Counted from the stretch's first letter, positions 18,774-28,203 are shown. The stretch: 64,000 nucleotides of DNA from Streptomyces sp. TLI_105 (GCF_900105415.1 NZ_FNSM01000001.1:6573501-6637500); one strand, 5' to 3'. The notes: generated by a model not told the origin, from the letters alone. A program made the numbers and translations.

Positions 18774-19712
18774 GTGCGCCGACTTGCCGGCCTTCTCGTC
18801 GTCCCGCTGCTGCTGCTCTCCACAGCGGCCTGCGGCAGCGACGACAAGGGCTCCGATTCCGCCTCGATGAAGAACGGACTGCCCGCCATCACCGCGGGGG
18901 AGAAGTTCGGGGAGAAGCCGACCCTCGCCAAGGGCGAGGGCGACCCGCCCAAGGAACTGAAGGTCAACGTCATCAGCGAGGGCAAGGGCGCGGTGACGAA
19001 GAAGGGCGACGCGCTCCAGGTGAACTACCTGGGCCAGGAGTGGGACGAGACCACCCCCTTCGACAACAGCTTCGACCGGGGTGAGCCCTTCTCGCTGACG
19101 CTCGGCGAGGGCCGGGTCATCCAGGGCTGGGAGAAGGGCCTGGAGGGCCAGAAGGTCGGCAGCCGCATCGAGATCGGCATCCCGCCGGAGCTCGGTTACG
19201 GCGCGCAGGGCCAGGGCGACATCAAGCCCAACGCCACCCTCGTCTTCGTCGTGGACATCCTGAAGTCCGTGACGGTCCCGAAGTCCGCCACGGGCACCGA
19301 GGTCGCCCAGGAGAACAAGGACCTGCCGAAGGTCGGGACGAACACCGACGGCAAGGCCCCCTCGCTGACGGTCCCGAAGACCGACCCGCCGACCAAGCTC
19401 GTCTCGAACTACGTGCTCGAGTCCAAGGGCGAGGTGGTCAAGGCCACCGACACGGTCATCGTGAACTACGTCGCCGCCCTGTGGAAGGACGGCAAGGTCT
19501 TCGACTCGACCTACACCACGGGCAAGCCCGCGAACTTCCCGCTCGCGAACCTGACGCTGAAGGGCCTCAAGGACGGTCTCGTCGGCAAGAAGGTCGGCAG
19601 CCGCGTCCTGATCGTCGCCCCGCCGTCGGAGGCGTTCGGCGACAAGGAGCAGCAGGGCATTCCGAAGAACTCCACGCTGGTCTTCGCGGTGGACATCCTG
19701 ACGAAGGTGTAA
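18774..19712 (+). CDS. Lipoprotein FKBP-type peptidyl-prolyl isomerase with two FKBP domains
   Basis: A 312-aa lipoprotein expected to assist folding outside the membrane. The signal peptide MRRLAGLLVVPLLLLSTAAC ends in a lipobox cysteine at residue 20. Two FKBP domains follow: about residues 75-165 (LQVNYLGQEWDE ... VIQGWEKGLEGQKVGSR ... LGYGAQG) and about 220-310 (VIVNYVAALWKDGKVFDSTY ... LVFAVDIL). The second is more divergent: its GLKDGL replaces GWEKGL and its EAFGD replaces LGYG, so only domain 1 may be fully active. GTG 18774 follows TGAGGAA. An earlier in-frame GTG would spoil the signal peptide. Confidence 0.9.
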   Translation: MRRLAGLLVVPLLLLSTAACGSDDKGSDSASMKNGLPAITAGEKFGEKPTLAKGEGDPPKELKVNVISEGKGAVTKKGDALQVNYLGQEWDETTPFDNSFDRGEPFSLTLGEGRVIQGWEKGLEGQKVGSRIEIGIPPELGYGAQGQGDIKPNATLVFVVDILKSVTVPKSATGTEVAQENKDLPKVGTNTDGKAPSLTVPKTDPPTKLVSNYVLESKGEVVKATDTVIVNYVAALWKDGKVFDSTYTTGKPANFPLANLTLKGLKDGLVGKKVGSRVLIVAPPSEAFGDKEQQGIPKNSTLVFAVDILTKV

Positions 19713-19770
19713 GACTGTCCTGTTCGCGCGGATCGTCATCGCGCAGTTCATCGGTTTGAGGAGCAGTTCA

Positions 19771-20148
19771 GTGAGCATCGAGAAGCCCGAGATCGACTTC
19801 CCGGGTGGCGAGCCGCCGAAGGACCTGGAGATCAAGGACCTCTGGGAGGGCGACGGCGAGGTCGCCAAGGCCGGCCAGTTCGTGAAGGTCCACTACGTGG
19901 GTGTGGCCTTCTCCACCGGCGAGGAGTTCGACGCCTCCTGGAACCGCGGCGCCCCGCTCGACTTCAAGCTCGGCGTCGGCCAGGTCATCGAGGGCTGGGA
20001 CAAGGGCGTCCAGGGCATGAAGGTCGGCGGCCGCCGCCAGCTGATCATCCCCGCCCACCTCGCCTACGGCGACCGTGGCGCCGGCGGCAAGATCGCCCCG
20101 GGCGAGACGCTGATCTTCGTCTGCGACCTCGTGGCCGTGCAGGGCTGA
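19771..20148 (+). CDS. Cytosolic FKBP-type peptidyl-prolyl cis-trans isomerase
   Basis: A 125-aa single-domain FKBP. Conserved active-site residues appear in VKVHYVGVAFSTGEEFDASW, VIEGWDKGVQGMKVGGRRQL and IIPAHLAYGDRG, and the family end LIFVCDLVAV is intact. There is no signal peptide, so it acts in the cytosol, unlike its upstream neighbour. GTG 19771 has GAGGAG 8 bases before it. A perfect 12-base terminator follows. Confidence 0.94.
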   Translation: MSIEKPEIDFPGGEPPKDLEIKDLWEGDGEVAKAGQFVKVHYVGVAFSTGEEFDASWNRGAPLDFKLGVGQVIEGWDKGVQGMKVGGRRQLIIPAHLAYGDRGAGGKIAPGETLIFVCDLVAVQG

Positions 20149-20167
20149 CCTGGTTCAGGTCGTTCCC

Positions 20168-20195
20168 GGGCCCCCGCCGTCCACGGCGGGGGCCC
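20168..20195 (+). terminator. Terminator after the FKBP genes
   Basis: Perfect 12-base arms (20168-20179 and 20184-20195) with loop TCCA, followed by TCGGCTTTT. A textbook intrinsic terminator. Confidence 0.85.
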
Positions 20196-20274
20196 TCGGC
20201 TTTTGTCCCGACACCCCGGGGCGGTACGGTCGGACGTCCGAGAAGTGGAACCGGCGGAAGGGTGCAGGGCGTCG

Positions 20275-21231
20275 ATGGCGATTGCCAAGTCCGAGCGGCT
20301 GATGAATCTCGCGCTGTGTCTGCTCGGGACGCGCCGCCCGCTGAGCAAGCGGGAGCTCCGCGGCTCCATCGAGGCCTACCTCGAAGCGAGCGGCGACGAG
20401 GCCTTCAACCGCATGTTCGAGCGGGACAAGGACGACCTCCGCGAGCTCGGCCTGGTCATCGAGACCGTCGAGAACCTGGAGGGCGAGACCGGCTACCTCG
20501 CCCGCCGCGACTCCAACCGGCTGCCGCCGATCACCCTCGACGCCGAGGAGGCCGCCGCGCTCGGCCTCGCCGCCAAGGTGTGGCAGCAGGCCCGCCTCGC
20601 CGGGGCCGCCAGCGGCGCCCTCCAGAAGCTCCGCGCCGCCGGCATGCCCGAGGCCGAGGACTCGTACGAGACCCAGCCCAGCGCCCTCGAACCGCGCATC
20701 CCGGTCCACGAGGCCGCCTTCGAGCCGCTCATGCTGGCCTGCCGCGACCGCCGGCCCGTCGTCTTCGACTACCGCAAGGCCAACGCCGCCCGCCCCGAGA
20801 CCCGCCACGTCGAGCCCTGGACCCTGGAGTGCTGGCGCGGCCACTGGTACCTGGCCGGCTGGGACCGCGACCGCGGCGCCGAGCGCGTCTTCCGGCTCTC
20901 CCGCATCACCGGCAAGGTCCGCTCCCGCGCCGGCGCCTTCACCGCGCCCGTCCCCGACGTCGTGACCGTCCGGGAGACCGTCGAGAGCTGGGCCGGCGAG
21001 ACCGCCACCCGCTCCGCCCGGATCCGGCTCCGCACCGGCTGCGGCTACCCGCTGAGGGCCCGCGCCCAGGCCGTGACCGAGGGCGACGACGGCTGGGACG
21101 AGCTGGAGATCCCGTACGGGCACGGGCTCGACGCCTGGCTCGTCGAGTTCGGCCCCGACGTGGTCGTACTGGAACCCGCCGATCTGCGGGCCGATGTGGT
21201 GGAGCGGCTGCGCGCCGTGGCCAAGGGCTGA
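20275..21231 (+). CDS. pafB: WYL-domain regulator PafB
   Basis: A 318-aa transcription factor. The N-terminal winged helix (AIAKSERLMNLALCLLGTRR) precedes the WYL sensor region around DRRPVVFDYRKANAARP and GHWYLAGWDRDRGAERVF, then a C-terminal WCX-like extension. In mycobacteria PafB and PafC form a heterodimer that activates the LexA-independent DNA-damage response; despite the names they are not part of pupylation. ATG 20275 was chosen because it begins the conserved helix-turn-helix; the frame is open upstream. It is 16 bases before pafC, hence one operon. Confidence 0.92.
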   Translation: MAIAKSERLMNLALCLLGTRRPLSKRELRGSIEAYLEASGDEAFNRMFERDKDDLRELGLVIETVENLEGETGYLARRDSNRLPPITLDAEEAAALGLAAKVWQQARLAGAASGALQKLRAAGMPEAEDSYETQPSALEPRIPVHEAAFEPLMLACRDRRPVVFDYRKANAARPETRHVEPWTLECWRGHWYLAGWDRDRGAERVFRLSRITGKVRSRAGAFTAPVPDVVTVRETVESWAGETATRSARIRLRTGCGYPLRARAQAVTEGDDGWDELEIPYGHGLDAWLVEFGPDVVVLEPADLRADVVERLRAVAKG

Positions 21232-21247
21232 GGGGGAGACGTACCGC

Positions 21248-22201
21248 ATGGCTGCCAACGCGATCGACCAGACGAGGCGGATGCTCTCGCTCGTCACCTA
21301 CCTCCGTGAGCGCCCCGGCGCCCACGTCGCCGACGTGGCGCGCGCCTTCGGGATCACCGAGGACGAGCTGATCTCCGACCTGGACGTGCTGCCCATGTGC
21401 GGCACCAGCTTCCGGGGCGGCGACCTCCTGGACATCGACACCGACGGCGACCGGATCTGGTGGCACAACCCCGACGACGTCGCGGAGCCCCTGCGGCTCG
21501 CCGCCGACGAGGCCACCGCGCTGCTCGTCGCCGCCCGGGCCGTCGCCACCCTGCCGGGGCTCCGCGAGAGCGACCGGGACGCCCTCCTGCGGGCCACCGC
21601 CAAGCTGGAGGCGGCGGCCGGCGAGGCCGCCGGGGCCAGCGCCCGGCTCTCGGTGACCTTCGAGTCCGAGGGCGGGGTCTTCGCCGAGGTCGACCGGGCC
21701 ATCTCGGAGCGCAGACGGCTGTGGGTGCGGTACTACTCGCCCGCGCGCGACGAGCTCACCGAGCGCGAGGTCGACCCGATCCGGCTCTTCGCCGTCGGCC
21801 ACACCTACATGGAGGCGTGGTGCCGGCTCTCCGAGGCGCGCCGCACCTTCCGGCTCGACCGGGTCGTGGAGATCCGGATCCTCGACGAGCACGCGGCGCC
21901 GCCGGAGCTGGAGCTGCGCGACCTCTCCGAGGGCCTGGTCCACCCGTCCGCCGACGACCCGGAGGTCGTGGTCGAGGTGGGGCCCGGCGGACGCTGGGTC
22001 GCCGAGTACTACCCGCACGACCGGGCCGAGGAGCTGCCGGACGGCGGACTGCGGATCACGCTGCGGACGCCGGACCCGGCCTCGCTGCGCAGACTGGCGC
22101 TGCGGCTCGGCAGCGACGGGCGGATCGTCGCGCCGGCGGAGCTGGCCGACAGCGCGAGGACGGCGGCGACCGCCGCTCTCGCCGCGTACGAGGGTGTGTG
22201 A
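21248..22201 (+). CDS. pafC: WYL-domain regulator PafC
   Basis: A 317-aa partner of PafB. Order: helix-turn-helix (AIDQTRRMLSLVTYLRERPG), a second small helical domain with WWHNPDD, then the WYL domain with RRLWVRYYSPARDELTEREV and HTYMEAWCRLSEARRTFRLDR, and the WCX-like C-terminus. GGGGGAG precedes the ATG. Known role from mycobacteria: heterodimeric activation of DNA-repair promoters with RecA-independent induction. The ligand of WYL is thought to be single-stranded DNA. Confidence 0.92.
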   Translation: MAANAIDQTRRMLSLVTYLRERPGAHVADVARAFGITEDELISDLDVLPMCGTSFRGGDLLDIDTDGDRIWWHNPDDVAEPLRLAADEATALLVAARAVATLPGLRESDRDALLRATAKLEAAAGEAAGASARLSVTFESEGGVFAEVDRAISERRRLWVRYYSPARDELTEREVDPIRLFAVGHTYMEAWCRLSEARRTFRLDRVVEIRILDEHAAPPELELRDLSEGLVHPSADDPEVVVEVGPGGRWVAEYYPHDRAEELPDGGLRITLRTPDPASLRRLALRLGSDGRIVAPAELADSARTAATAALAAYEGV

Positions 22202-22357
22202 GCCCGCCGCCCACGGGAGCGGCGAGGCCGCCGTCCGCGAGGGCGTGCGGGCTCGCCGGCCACAGGGGCGTCTGCGAAGGCGTGTGACGTTCCCCGCCGC
22301 CGGGACGCTGTTACTGACGTGATGCCAGAGTCGAGAGAGATGAGGGAGATGTCCGTG

Positions 22358-22603
22358 ATGCACAATTTTGCGGCGTCCATGGCCCCGGTCCTCTTCAAGG
22401 CCGCCTGCCCCGACTGCCGCTCGCGCTTCGAACTCTCCGCGAGCGCCCTGCGCCTCGCCATCGGGGCGAGCCGCCGCACCACCTTCTACTCCTTCACCTG
22501 CCCCGAGTGCGGCAGCTCCGTCCGCAAGCCCGCGGGCGAGCGCATCGTCGAACTCCTCACCGGCGGCGGCGTCCGCACCCTGCGCCTCCACACCACCGTC
22601 TGA
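22358..22603 (+). CDS. Small zinc-ribbon protein, function unknown
   Basis: About 81 aa. Two CxxC knuckles (CPDC at about residues 19-22 and CPEC at about 49-52) separated by 26 residues form a likely zinc ribbon. The rest is basic or hydrophobic with no other motif. GAGGGAG at 22342-22348 is 6 bases before a GTG (22355) and 9 before this ATG, so either may be the start. It lies between pafC and tatA. Role unknown. Confidence 0.75.
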   Translation: MHNFAASMAPVLFKAACPDCRSRFELSASALRLAIGASRRTTFYSFTCPECGSSVRKPAGERIVELLTGGGVRTLRLHTTV

Positions 22604-22638
22604 ACGACCCGCACCCGCCCAAGGTCTAGGCTCAGCAC

Positions 22639-22836
22639 ATGTTCTGGCCCATGCTCGCCATCGCCCTCGGCTTCCTCGGCATCGCCGTCCTCGGCGTCCT
22701 CGGCGTCAAGGTGTTCCTGGAGGTCCAGCGCCTCGGCCGTCAAGTGGCCCACACCACACACCGGATCCAGCAGGCCGCCGAAGAGCTCGAGACCGCCGCC
22801 GTCGGCCTCGCCCGAACCGGTGAGACACTCCGCTGA
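22639..22836 (+). CDS. Small single-pass membrane protein with coiled tail
   Basis: A 65-aa protein. Residues about 3-27 form one membrane segment (MLAIALGFLGIAVLGVLGVK), and the rest is a polar amphipathic helix (VQRLGRQVAHTTHRIQQAAE). TAGGCT at 22627-22632 is exactly 6 bases before the ATG and there is no Shine-Dalgarno, so translation is probably leaderless. The shape resembles short DUF948-like or TatA-like helices, but no family is certain. Confidence 0.72.
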   Translation: MFWPMLAIALGFLGIAVLGVLGVKVFLEVQRLGRQVAHTTHRIQQAAEELETAAVGLARTGETLR

Positions 22837-23021
22837 CTCCGTGCCCCGCGCTGCGGGAAGCGGCCCCGGTGGCAGTCGGTGGGACGCAATCGGGAGTACG
22901 CAGGGGCATTGCCCCGCGTTTACTCCTGCGGGTTACGATCGCAGGCAGCGCGGTGGCCGGACGCCTGTCCGACCCGCCGGGCACGTACTCCCTGTCGCCT
23001 CGGTGAAGAAGGTAAACAGCT

Positions 23022-23309
23022 ATGGGTAGGCTCGGCCCCACCGAGATCATCCTCATTCTCGTCGTCGTCATCCTCCTGTTCGGTGCCAAGAAGCTCCCGG
23101 ACATGGCGCGCTCGCTGGGCAAGTCGGCCCGCATCCTCAAGAGCGAGGCCAAGGCGATGAAGGCGGACGACCAGCAGAGCGCCCCCGCCGACCCCCCGCA
23201 CGCCGGAACCGGCACGCAGGAGCCCGCCCCGCGCACCATCCAGGCCGCTCCCGGTGACGTGACCAGCGCGCGTCCCGTGACCGAGCCCTCGGACACCACC
23301 AAGCGCTGA
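23022..23309 (+). CDS. tatA: Twin-arginine translocase subunit TatA
   Basis: A 95-aa pore-forming component of the Tat exporter for folded proteins. The N-terminal segment GRLGPTEIILILVVVILLFGAKKLPDMARSLG carries the family Glu before the membrane helix, the FG hinge and the amphipathic helix KLPDMARSLGKS. A variable Pro/Ala-rich tail follows. The ATG has GAAGAAGG upstream. It lies 60 bases before tatC, so they form one transcript. Confidence 0.95.
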   Translation: MGRLGPTEIILILVVVILLFGAKKLPDMARSLGKSARILKSEAKAMKADDQQSAPADPPHAGTGTQEPAPRTIQAAPGDVTSARPVTEPSDTTKR

Positions 23310-23369
23310 CCCGGTCCGCCGCGGCCGCCGCACCGGGCGGCGGCCTGCCGCACGAGATGAGGACGTGGG

Positions 23370-24317
23370 TTGCCCAAGTCTGCCCGCAAGCAGGAGAAGG
23401 ACCCCGAGGGCCGGATGCCCCTCGTGGAGCACCTGCGTGAACTCCGCAACCGACTGGCGAAGGGTCTCCTCGCCATCGCAGCGGTGACGATCGTGGCCCT
23501 CGTGTACAGCGAGGAGCTCATGCAGTTCCTGACGAGATCGGTGCCCACCTGCGCACCGGACGTCACCAGTAACGGCGGCAACTGCGCGATCGTCTCCTTC
23601 AACACGCTGATGGCCCCCTTCAGCACGACGATCCAGCTGTCCCTGACGGCGGGCCTCGTCGTCGCCAGCCCCGTCTGGCTCTACCAGCTGTGGGCCTTCG
23701 TCGCACCCGGCCTGCACAAGAACGAGAAGAAGTACACGTACGCGTTCGTGGGCGCGGCCGTGCCGCTGTTCGCCGCCGGCGCCTACCTGGCGTACCTCAT
23801 CCTCCCCGTCAGCGTGAAGGTCCTCATCAGCCTCACGCCCGAGGGCTCCGCGAACATCCTCTCGCTCGGCGACGTCCTCGACTTCACCCTGCGCATGGTG
23901 CTCGTCTTCGGCCTCGCCTTCGAGCTCCCGCTCGTGCTGGTGATGCTCAACCTCACGGGTGTCCTCTCCGGCCGTCGCATGGCCGGCTGGTGGCGCGGCG
24001 TGATCATGGGCGTCTTCGTCTTCGGCGCCGTCATCACGCCCACCACCGACCCCGTGGGCATGCTCGCCCTCGCCGGACCCATCACCGTCCTGTACTTCGG
24101 GGCCGTCGGGTTCTCCCTCCTCAACGACCGCCGGCGCAAGCGCGCCAACCCGGACGCCGAGCTCGACGACGACGAGGCCTCCTCGCTCGACCTCACCCCC
24201 GAGGCCGTCGGGGCCGTCGAGCCCGTGGGCGCGGTCCGCGCCCTGCCCGAGCAGGCCACCGGGGAGCACGGCGGCGCGGGCGCGCACCGGGTCAACGGTT
24301 ACGACGACGTCACCTGA
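23370..24317 (+). CDS. tatC: Sec-independent translocase protein TatC
   Basis: A 315-aa six-helix receptor for twin-arginine signal peptides. The N-terminal cytosolic motif MPLVEHLRELRNRL contains the signal-binding Glu-His-Leu, and FVAPGLHKNEKKY is the conserved first cytoplasmic loop. The C-terminal 55 residues are a charged, non-conserved tail. I place the start at TTG 23370 with GAGG seven bases upstream; the nearby GTG is out of frame. Confidence 0.94.
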   Translation: MPKSARKQEKDPEGRMPLVEHLRELRNRLAKGLLAIAAVTIVALVYSEELMQFLTRSVPTCAPDVTSNGGNCAIVSFNTLMAPFSTTIQLSLTAGLVVASPVWLYQLWAFVAPGLHKNEKKYTYAFVGAAVPLFAAGAYLAYLILPVSVKVLISLTPEGSANILSLGDVLDFTLRMVLVFGLAFELPLVLVMLNLTGVLSGRRMAGWWRGVIMGVFVFGAVITPTTDPVGMLALAGPITVLYFGAVGFSLLNDRRRKRANPDAELDDDEASSLDLTPEAVGAVEPVGAVRALPEQATGEHGGAGAHRVNGYDDVT

Positions 24318-24324
24318 TCTTGTA

Positions 24325-24355
24325 GGGTCCCCCCAGACTCCGTCCGGGGGGACCC
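24325..24355 (+). promoter_or_regulatory. Hairpin covering a -10-like hexamer and the ribosome site of the lipid kinase gene
   Basis: Arms GGGTCCCCCC (24325-24334) and GGGGGGACCC (24346-24355) pair perfectly. The right arm is the Shine-Dalgarno region, ending 3 bases before the ATG, and the left arm overlaps TAGGGT (24323-24328). On read-through mRNA from tatC this would hide the ribosome site, or stop transcription. mRNA starting near 24335 would lack the left arm and be free to translate. Confidence 0.5.
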
Positions 24356-24357
24356 CC

Positions 24358-25302
24358 ATGAGCAGCGACCTCACCCTCTTCGTCAATCCCACCGCCGGCC
24401 GCGGCCGCGGCGCCCACGCCGCCCAGCCCGCCGCGCAGGTCCTCAGGGACGCCGGATTCTCCGTCCGCACCGTCCTCGGACTCGACGCCGACGACGCCCT
24501 CACGCGCGCGCGTGAGGCCGTCGCGGACGGCACCGGCGCCCTCGTCGCCGTCGGCGGCGACGGCATGATCTCCCTCGCCCTCCAGGCCGTCGCGGGCACC
24601 GACACCCCCCTCGGGATCATCGCCGCGGGCACCGGCAACGACTTCGCCCGCACCCTCGGCCTGCCCGTCCGCGACCCCGCCGCCGCGGCCCGCCTCACCG
24701 CCGGGCTGCTGAAGGGCGAGGGGGCCCGCGCCATGGACCTCGGGCGGGTGACGAGCGGCACCCGCAGCCGCTGGTACGGCACCGTCCTCGCCTCCGGCTT
24801 CGACTCCCGCGTCAACGACCGCGGCAACCGCATGCGCCTTCCTGCCGGACGCTTCAAGTACGACCTCGCGATCCTCGCCGAGCTCGCCGCCTTCCGGCCC
24901 GTCCCGTACCGCCTCACCTTCGACGACGGCCGCGTCCTGGAGGTCGACGCCACCCTCGTCGCCGTCGGCAACGGCACCTCCTACGGCGGCGGCATGCGGA
25001 TCTGCGCCGACGCCCGCACCGACGACGGACTCCTCGACGTCACCGTCGTCGGGGACTGCGACCGCACCACCCTGCTCAAGGTCTTCCCCCGGGTCTACAA
25101 GGGCACCCACCTCGACCACCCCAAGGTCACCACCCACCGGGTCCGCTCCCTGACCCTCGACGCCCCCGGCACCACGGGCTACGCGGACGGCGAGCCGCTC
25201 GGCCCGCTGCCGCTCACCGCGGAGTGCGTCCCGGCCGCCCTGCGCGTCCTCGCCCCCGCCCCGGCACCCCCCGGAGTCGCCCCCTCCGCATCCCCTCGAT
25301 AA
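24358..25302 (+). CDS. Diacylglycerol kinase-family lipid kinase
   Basis: A 314-aa enzyme of the DagK/YegS/sphingosine-kinase fold that phosphorylates a lipid hydroxyl using ATP. Motifs: LFVNPTAGRG at the N-terminus, nucleotide loop VAVGGDGMISLALQ, then the AAGTGNDFARTLGLP signature, and NGTSYGGGMRICADA in the C-terminal domain. Soluble, membrane-associated. The place between tatC and helY is common in streptomycetes. Confidence 0.92.
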   Translation: MSSDLTLFVNPTAGRGRGAHAAQPAAQVLRDAGFSVRTVLGLDADDALTRAREAVADGTGALVAVGGDGMISLALQAVAGTDTPLGIIAAGTGNDFARTLGLPVRDPAAAARLTAGLLKGEGARAMDLGRVTSGTRSRWYGTVLASGFDSRVNDRGNRMRLPAGRFKYDLAILAELAAFRPVPYRLTFDDGRVLEVDATLVAVGNGTSYGGGMRICADARTDDGLLDVTVVGDCDRTTLLKVFPRVYKGTHLDHPKVTTHRVRSLTLDAPGTTGYADGEPLGPLPLTAECVPAALRVLAPAPAPPGVAPSASPR

Positions 25303-25346
25303 AGATCGCGTCACTGTCACAGGCGGCGGGTAGGCTCGACAACAAG

Positions 25347-28175
25347 ATGACAGAGGACCTCACACCAGCCGAGGCGTACGCGGCCGCCCTCGCCCGCAAC
25401 GCCGAGCGGCGCACCGCACTGGCGCCCTTCCGCGAGCTGTACGACTTCGATCTGGACCCCTTCCAGATCGAGGCGTGCCAGGCTCTCGAAGCGGGGAAGG
25501 GCGTGCTCGTCGCCGCGCCCACGGGCTCCGGCAAGACCATCGTGGGCGAGTTCGCCGTCCACCTCGCCCTCACCCAGGGCCGCAAGTGCTTCTACACGAC
25601 CCCGATCAAGGCGCTGTCGAACCAGAAGTACGCCGACCTCGTCAAGCGGTACGGCCCCGGCAAGGTCGGCCTGCTCACCGGCGACAACAGCGTGAACGGC
25701 GACGCCCCGATCGTCGTCATGACCACCGAAGTCCTCCGCAACATGCTCTACGCGGGATCCCAGGCCCTCTCCGGCCTCGGGTACGTGGTGATGGACGAGG
25801 TCCACTACCTCTCCGACCGCTTCCGCGGCGCCGTCTGGGAGGAAGTGATCATCCACCTCCCCGAGTCCGTCACCCTCGTCTCGCTCTCCGCGACCGTGTC
25901 CAACGCCGAGGAGTTCGGCGACTGGCTCGACACCGTCCGCGGCGACACCGAGGTCATCGTCTCGGAGAGCCGCCCCGTCCCCCTCTGGCAGCACGTCCTC
26001 GCCGGACGCCGGATGTACGACCTCTTCGAGGAGGAGACCGACCACGGCGGCCGCGGCGCCTCCCGGCGCGAGGTCAACCCCGACCTCCTCCGCCTCGCCC
26101 GCACCGAGAACACGCGCACGTACAACCCGCGCGACCGGCGGCGCGGCAAGATGGTCCGCGAGGCCGACCGCGAGCGCGAGCGCCGCCAGCGCTCCCGGAT
26201 CTGGACGCCCGGCCGGCCCGAGGTCATCGAGCGCCTCGACGCCGAGGGCCTCCTGCCCGCGATCACCTTCATCTTCAGCCGTGCCGGCTGCGAGGCCGCC
26301 GTCCAGCAGTGCCTCTACGCCGGCCTGAGGCTCAACGACGACGAGGGACGGCAGCGCGTCCGCGAGATCGTCGAGGCGCGCACGGCCGCCATCCCCACCG
26401 AGGACCTGCACGTCCTGGGGTACTACGAGTGGCTCGAAGCCCTGGAGCGGGGCATCGCCGCCCACCACGCCGGCATGCTCCCGACCTTCAAGGAGGTCGT
26501 CGAGGAGCTCTTCGTCCGCGGCCTCGTCAAGGCCGTCTTCGCCACCGAGACCCTCGCCCTCGGCATCAACATGCCCGCGCGTTCCGTCATCCTCGAAAAG
26601 CTCGTCAAGTGGAACGGCGAGCAGCACGCGGACATCACCCCCGGCGAGTACACCCAGCTCACCGGCCGCGCCGGCCGCCGCGGCATCGACGTCGAGGGCC
26701 ACGCCGTCGTCCTCTGGCAGCGCGGACTCGACCCCGACCACCTCGCCGGACTCGCCGGCACGCGCACGTATCCCCTGCGCTCCAGCTTCAAGCCCTCGTA
26801 CAACATGGCGGTCAACCTCGTCGACCAGTTCGGCCGGCACCGCTCGCGCGAGCTCCTGGAGACGTCCTTCGCCCAGTTCCAGGCCGACCGCTCCGTCGTG
26901 GGCATCTCGCGCCAGGTCCAGCGGAACGAGGAGGGCCTCCAGGGCTACCGCGAGGGCATGACCTGCCACCTCGGGGACTTCGAGGAGTACGCGCGGCTCC
27001 GCCGCGACCTCAAGGACCGCGAGACCGAGCTGGCCCGGCAGGGCGCCGCCCAGCGCCGTGCCCAGGCCGCCGGCTCCCTGGAGAAGCTCAAGCCCGGCGA
27101 CGTCATCCACGTCCCCACCGGGAAGTTCGCGGGCCTCGCCCTCGTCCTCGACCCCGGCATCCCGGCCGGCCGCACCAACGGCCACCGCGGCTTCGAGCAC
27201 CACGACGGGCCGCGCCCCCTCGTCCTCACCGCCGAGCGGCAGGTCAAGAGGCTCGCCTCCATCGACTTCCCGGTCCCGGTCGAGGCGCTGGAGCGCATGA
27301 GGATCCCCAAGTCCTTCAACCCGCGCTCCCCGCAGTCCCGCAGAGACCTCGCCTCCGCCCTGCGGAGCAAGGCCGGGCACATCAACCCCGAGCGCCACCA
27401 CCGGCAGCGCTCCGCCGCCGCCGACGACCGCGAGATCGCCCGGCTGCGCACCGCCCTGCGCGCGCACCCCTGTCACGGCTGCGACGAGCGCGAGGACCAC
27501 GCCCGCTGGGCCGAGCGCTACCACCGTCTCCAGCGCGACACCCAGCAGCTGGAGCGGCGCATCGAGGGGCGCACCAACACCATCGCCCGCACCTTCGACC
27601 GGATCGTCGCGCTCCTCACCGAGCTCGACTACCTGCGCGGCGACGAGGTCACGGACAACGGCAAGCGGCTCGCCCGGCTCTACGGCGAGCTCGACCTGCT
27701 GGCGAGCGAATGCCTCCGCGACCGCGTCTGGGAGGGCCTCAACCCGGCCGAACTCGCCGCCTGCGTCTCGGCGCTGGTGTTCGAGGCGCGGCAGGCCGAC
27801 GACGCCGTCGCGCCCAAGCTGCCCACGGGCAACGCGAAGGCGGCGCTCGGCGAGATGGTCCGGATCTGGGGCCGTCTCGACGCCCTCGAAGAGGAGTTCA
27901 GGATCAACCAGGCGGAGGGGGTCGGTCAGCGCGAGCCCGACCTCGGCTTCGCCTGGGCCGCCTACCAGTGGGCCTCCGACAAGAGCCTCGACGAGGTGCT
28001 CCGCGAGGCGGAGATGCCCGCGGGCGACTTCGTCCGCTGGTGCAAGCAGGTGATCGACGTCCTCGGGCAGATCGCCGCTGCGGCGCCCAAGGAGAACAGC
28101 ACGGTCGCCAAGAACGCCCGCAAGGCCGTGGACGCGCTGCTGCGCGGGGTCGTCGCCTACAGCTCGGTGGGCTGA
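25347..28175 (+). CDS. helY: DEAD/DEAH-box helicase, HelY/Ski2-like
   Basis: A 942-aa superfamily-2 helicase. Motif I is APTGSGKT, motif II MDEVHYL (DEVH box) and motif III SLSATVSNAEEFG; motif VI is GEYTQLTGRAGRRGID. The long C-terminal part contains an arch-like insertion and the DSHCT region typical of Mtr4/Ski2 relatives. Likely substrate is structured RNA, by analogy; this is not proven for HelY. ATG 25347 lies shortly after TAGGCT (25331-25336), so the 5' leader is very short. A 15-bp terminator follows. Confidence 0.93.
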   Translation: MTEDLTPAEAYAAALARNAERRTALAPFRELYDFDLDPFQIEACQALEAGKGVLVAAPTGSGKTIVGEFAVHLALTQGRKCFYTTPIKALSNQKYADLVKRYGPGKVGLLTGDNSVNGDAPIVVMTTEVLRNMLYAGSQALSGLGYVVMDEVHYLSDRFRGAVWEEVIIHLPESVTLVSLSATVSNAEEFGDWLDTVRGDTEVIVSESRPVPLWQHVLAGRRMYDLFEEETDHGGRGASRREVNPDLLRLARTENTRTYNPRDRRRGKMVREADRERERRQRSRIWTPGRPEVIERLDAEGLLPAITFIFSRAGCEAAVQQCLYAGLRLNDDEGRQRVREIVEARTAAIPTEDLHVLGYYEWLEALERGIAAHHAGMLPTFKEVVEELFVRGLVKAVFATETLALGINMPARSVILEKLVKWNGEQHADITPGEYTQLTGRAGRRGIDVEGHAVVLWQRGLDPDHLAGLAGTRTYPLRSSFKPSYNMAVNLVDQFGRHRSRELLETSFAQFQADRSVVGISRQVQRNEEGLQGYREGMTCHLGDFEEYARLRRDLKDRETELARQGAAQRRAQAAGSLEKLKPGDVIHVPTGKFAGLALVLDPGIPAGRTNGHRGFEHHDGPRPLVLTAERQVKRLASIDFPVPVEALERMRIPKSFNPRSPQSRRDLASALRSKAGHINPERHHRQRSAAADDREIARLRTALRAHPCHGCDEREDHARWAERYHRLQRDTQQLERRIEGRTNTIARTFDRIVALLTELDYLRGDEVTDNGKRLARLYGELDLLASECLRDRVWEGLNPAELAACVSALVFEARQADDAVAPKLPTGNAKAALGEMVRIWGRLDALEEEFRINQAEGVGQREPDLGFAWAAYQWASDKSLDEVLREAEMPAGDFVRWCKQVIDVLGQIAAAAPKENSTVAKNARKAVDALLRGVVAYSSVG

Positions 28176-28203
28176 CGGTTCCCCTTCCTCCCTCCCTTCG
28201 GGG

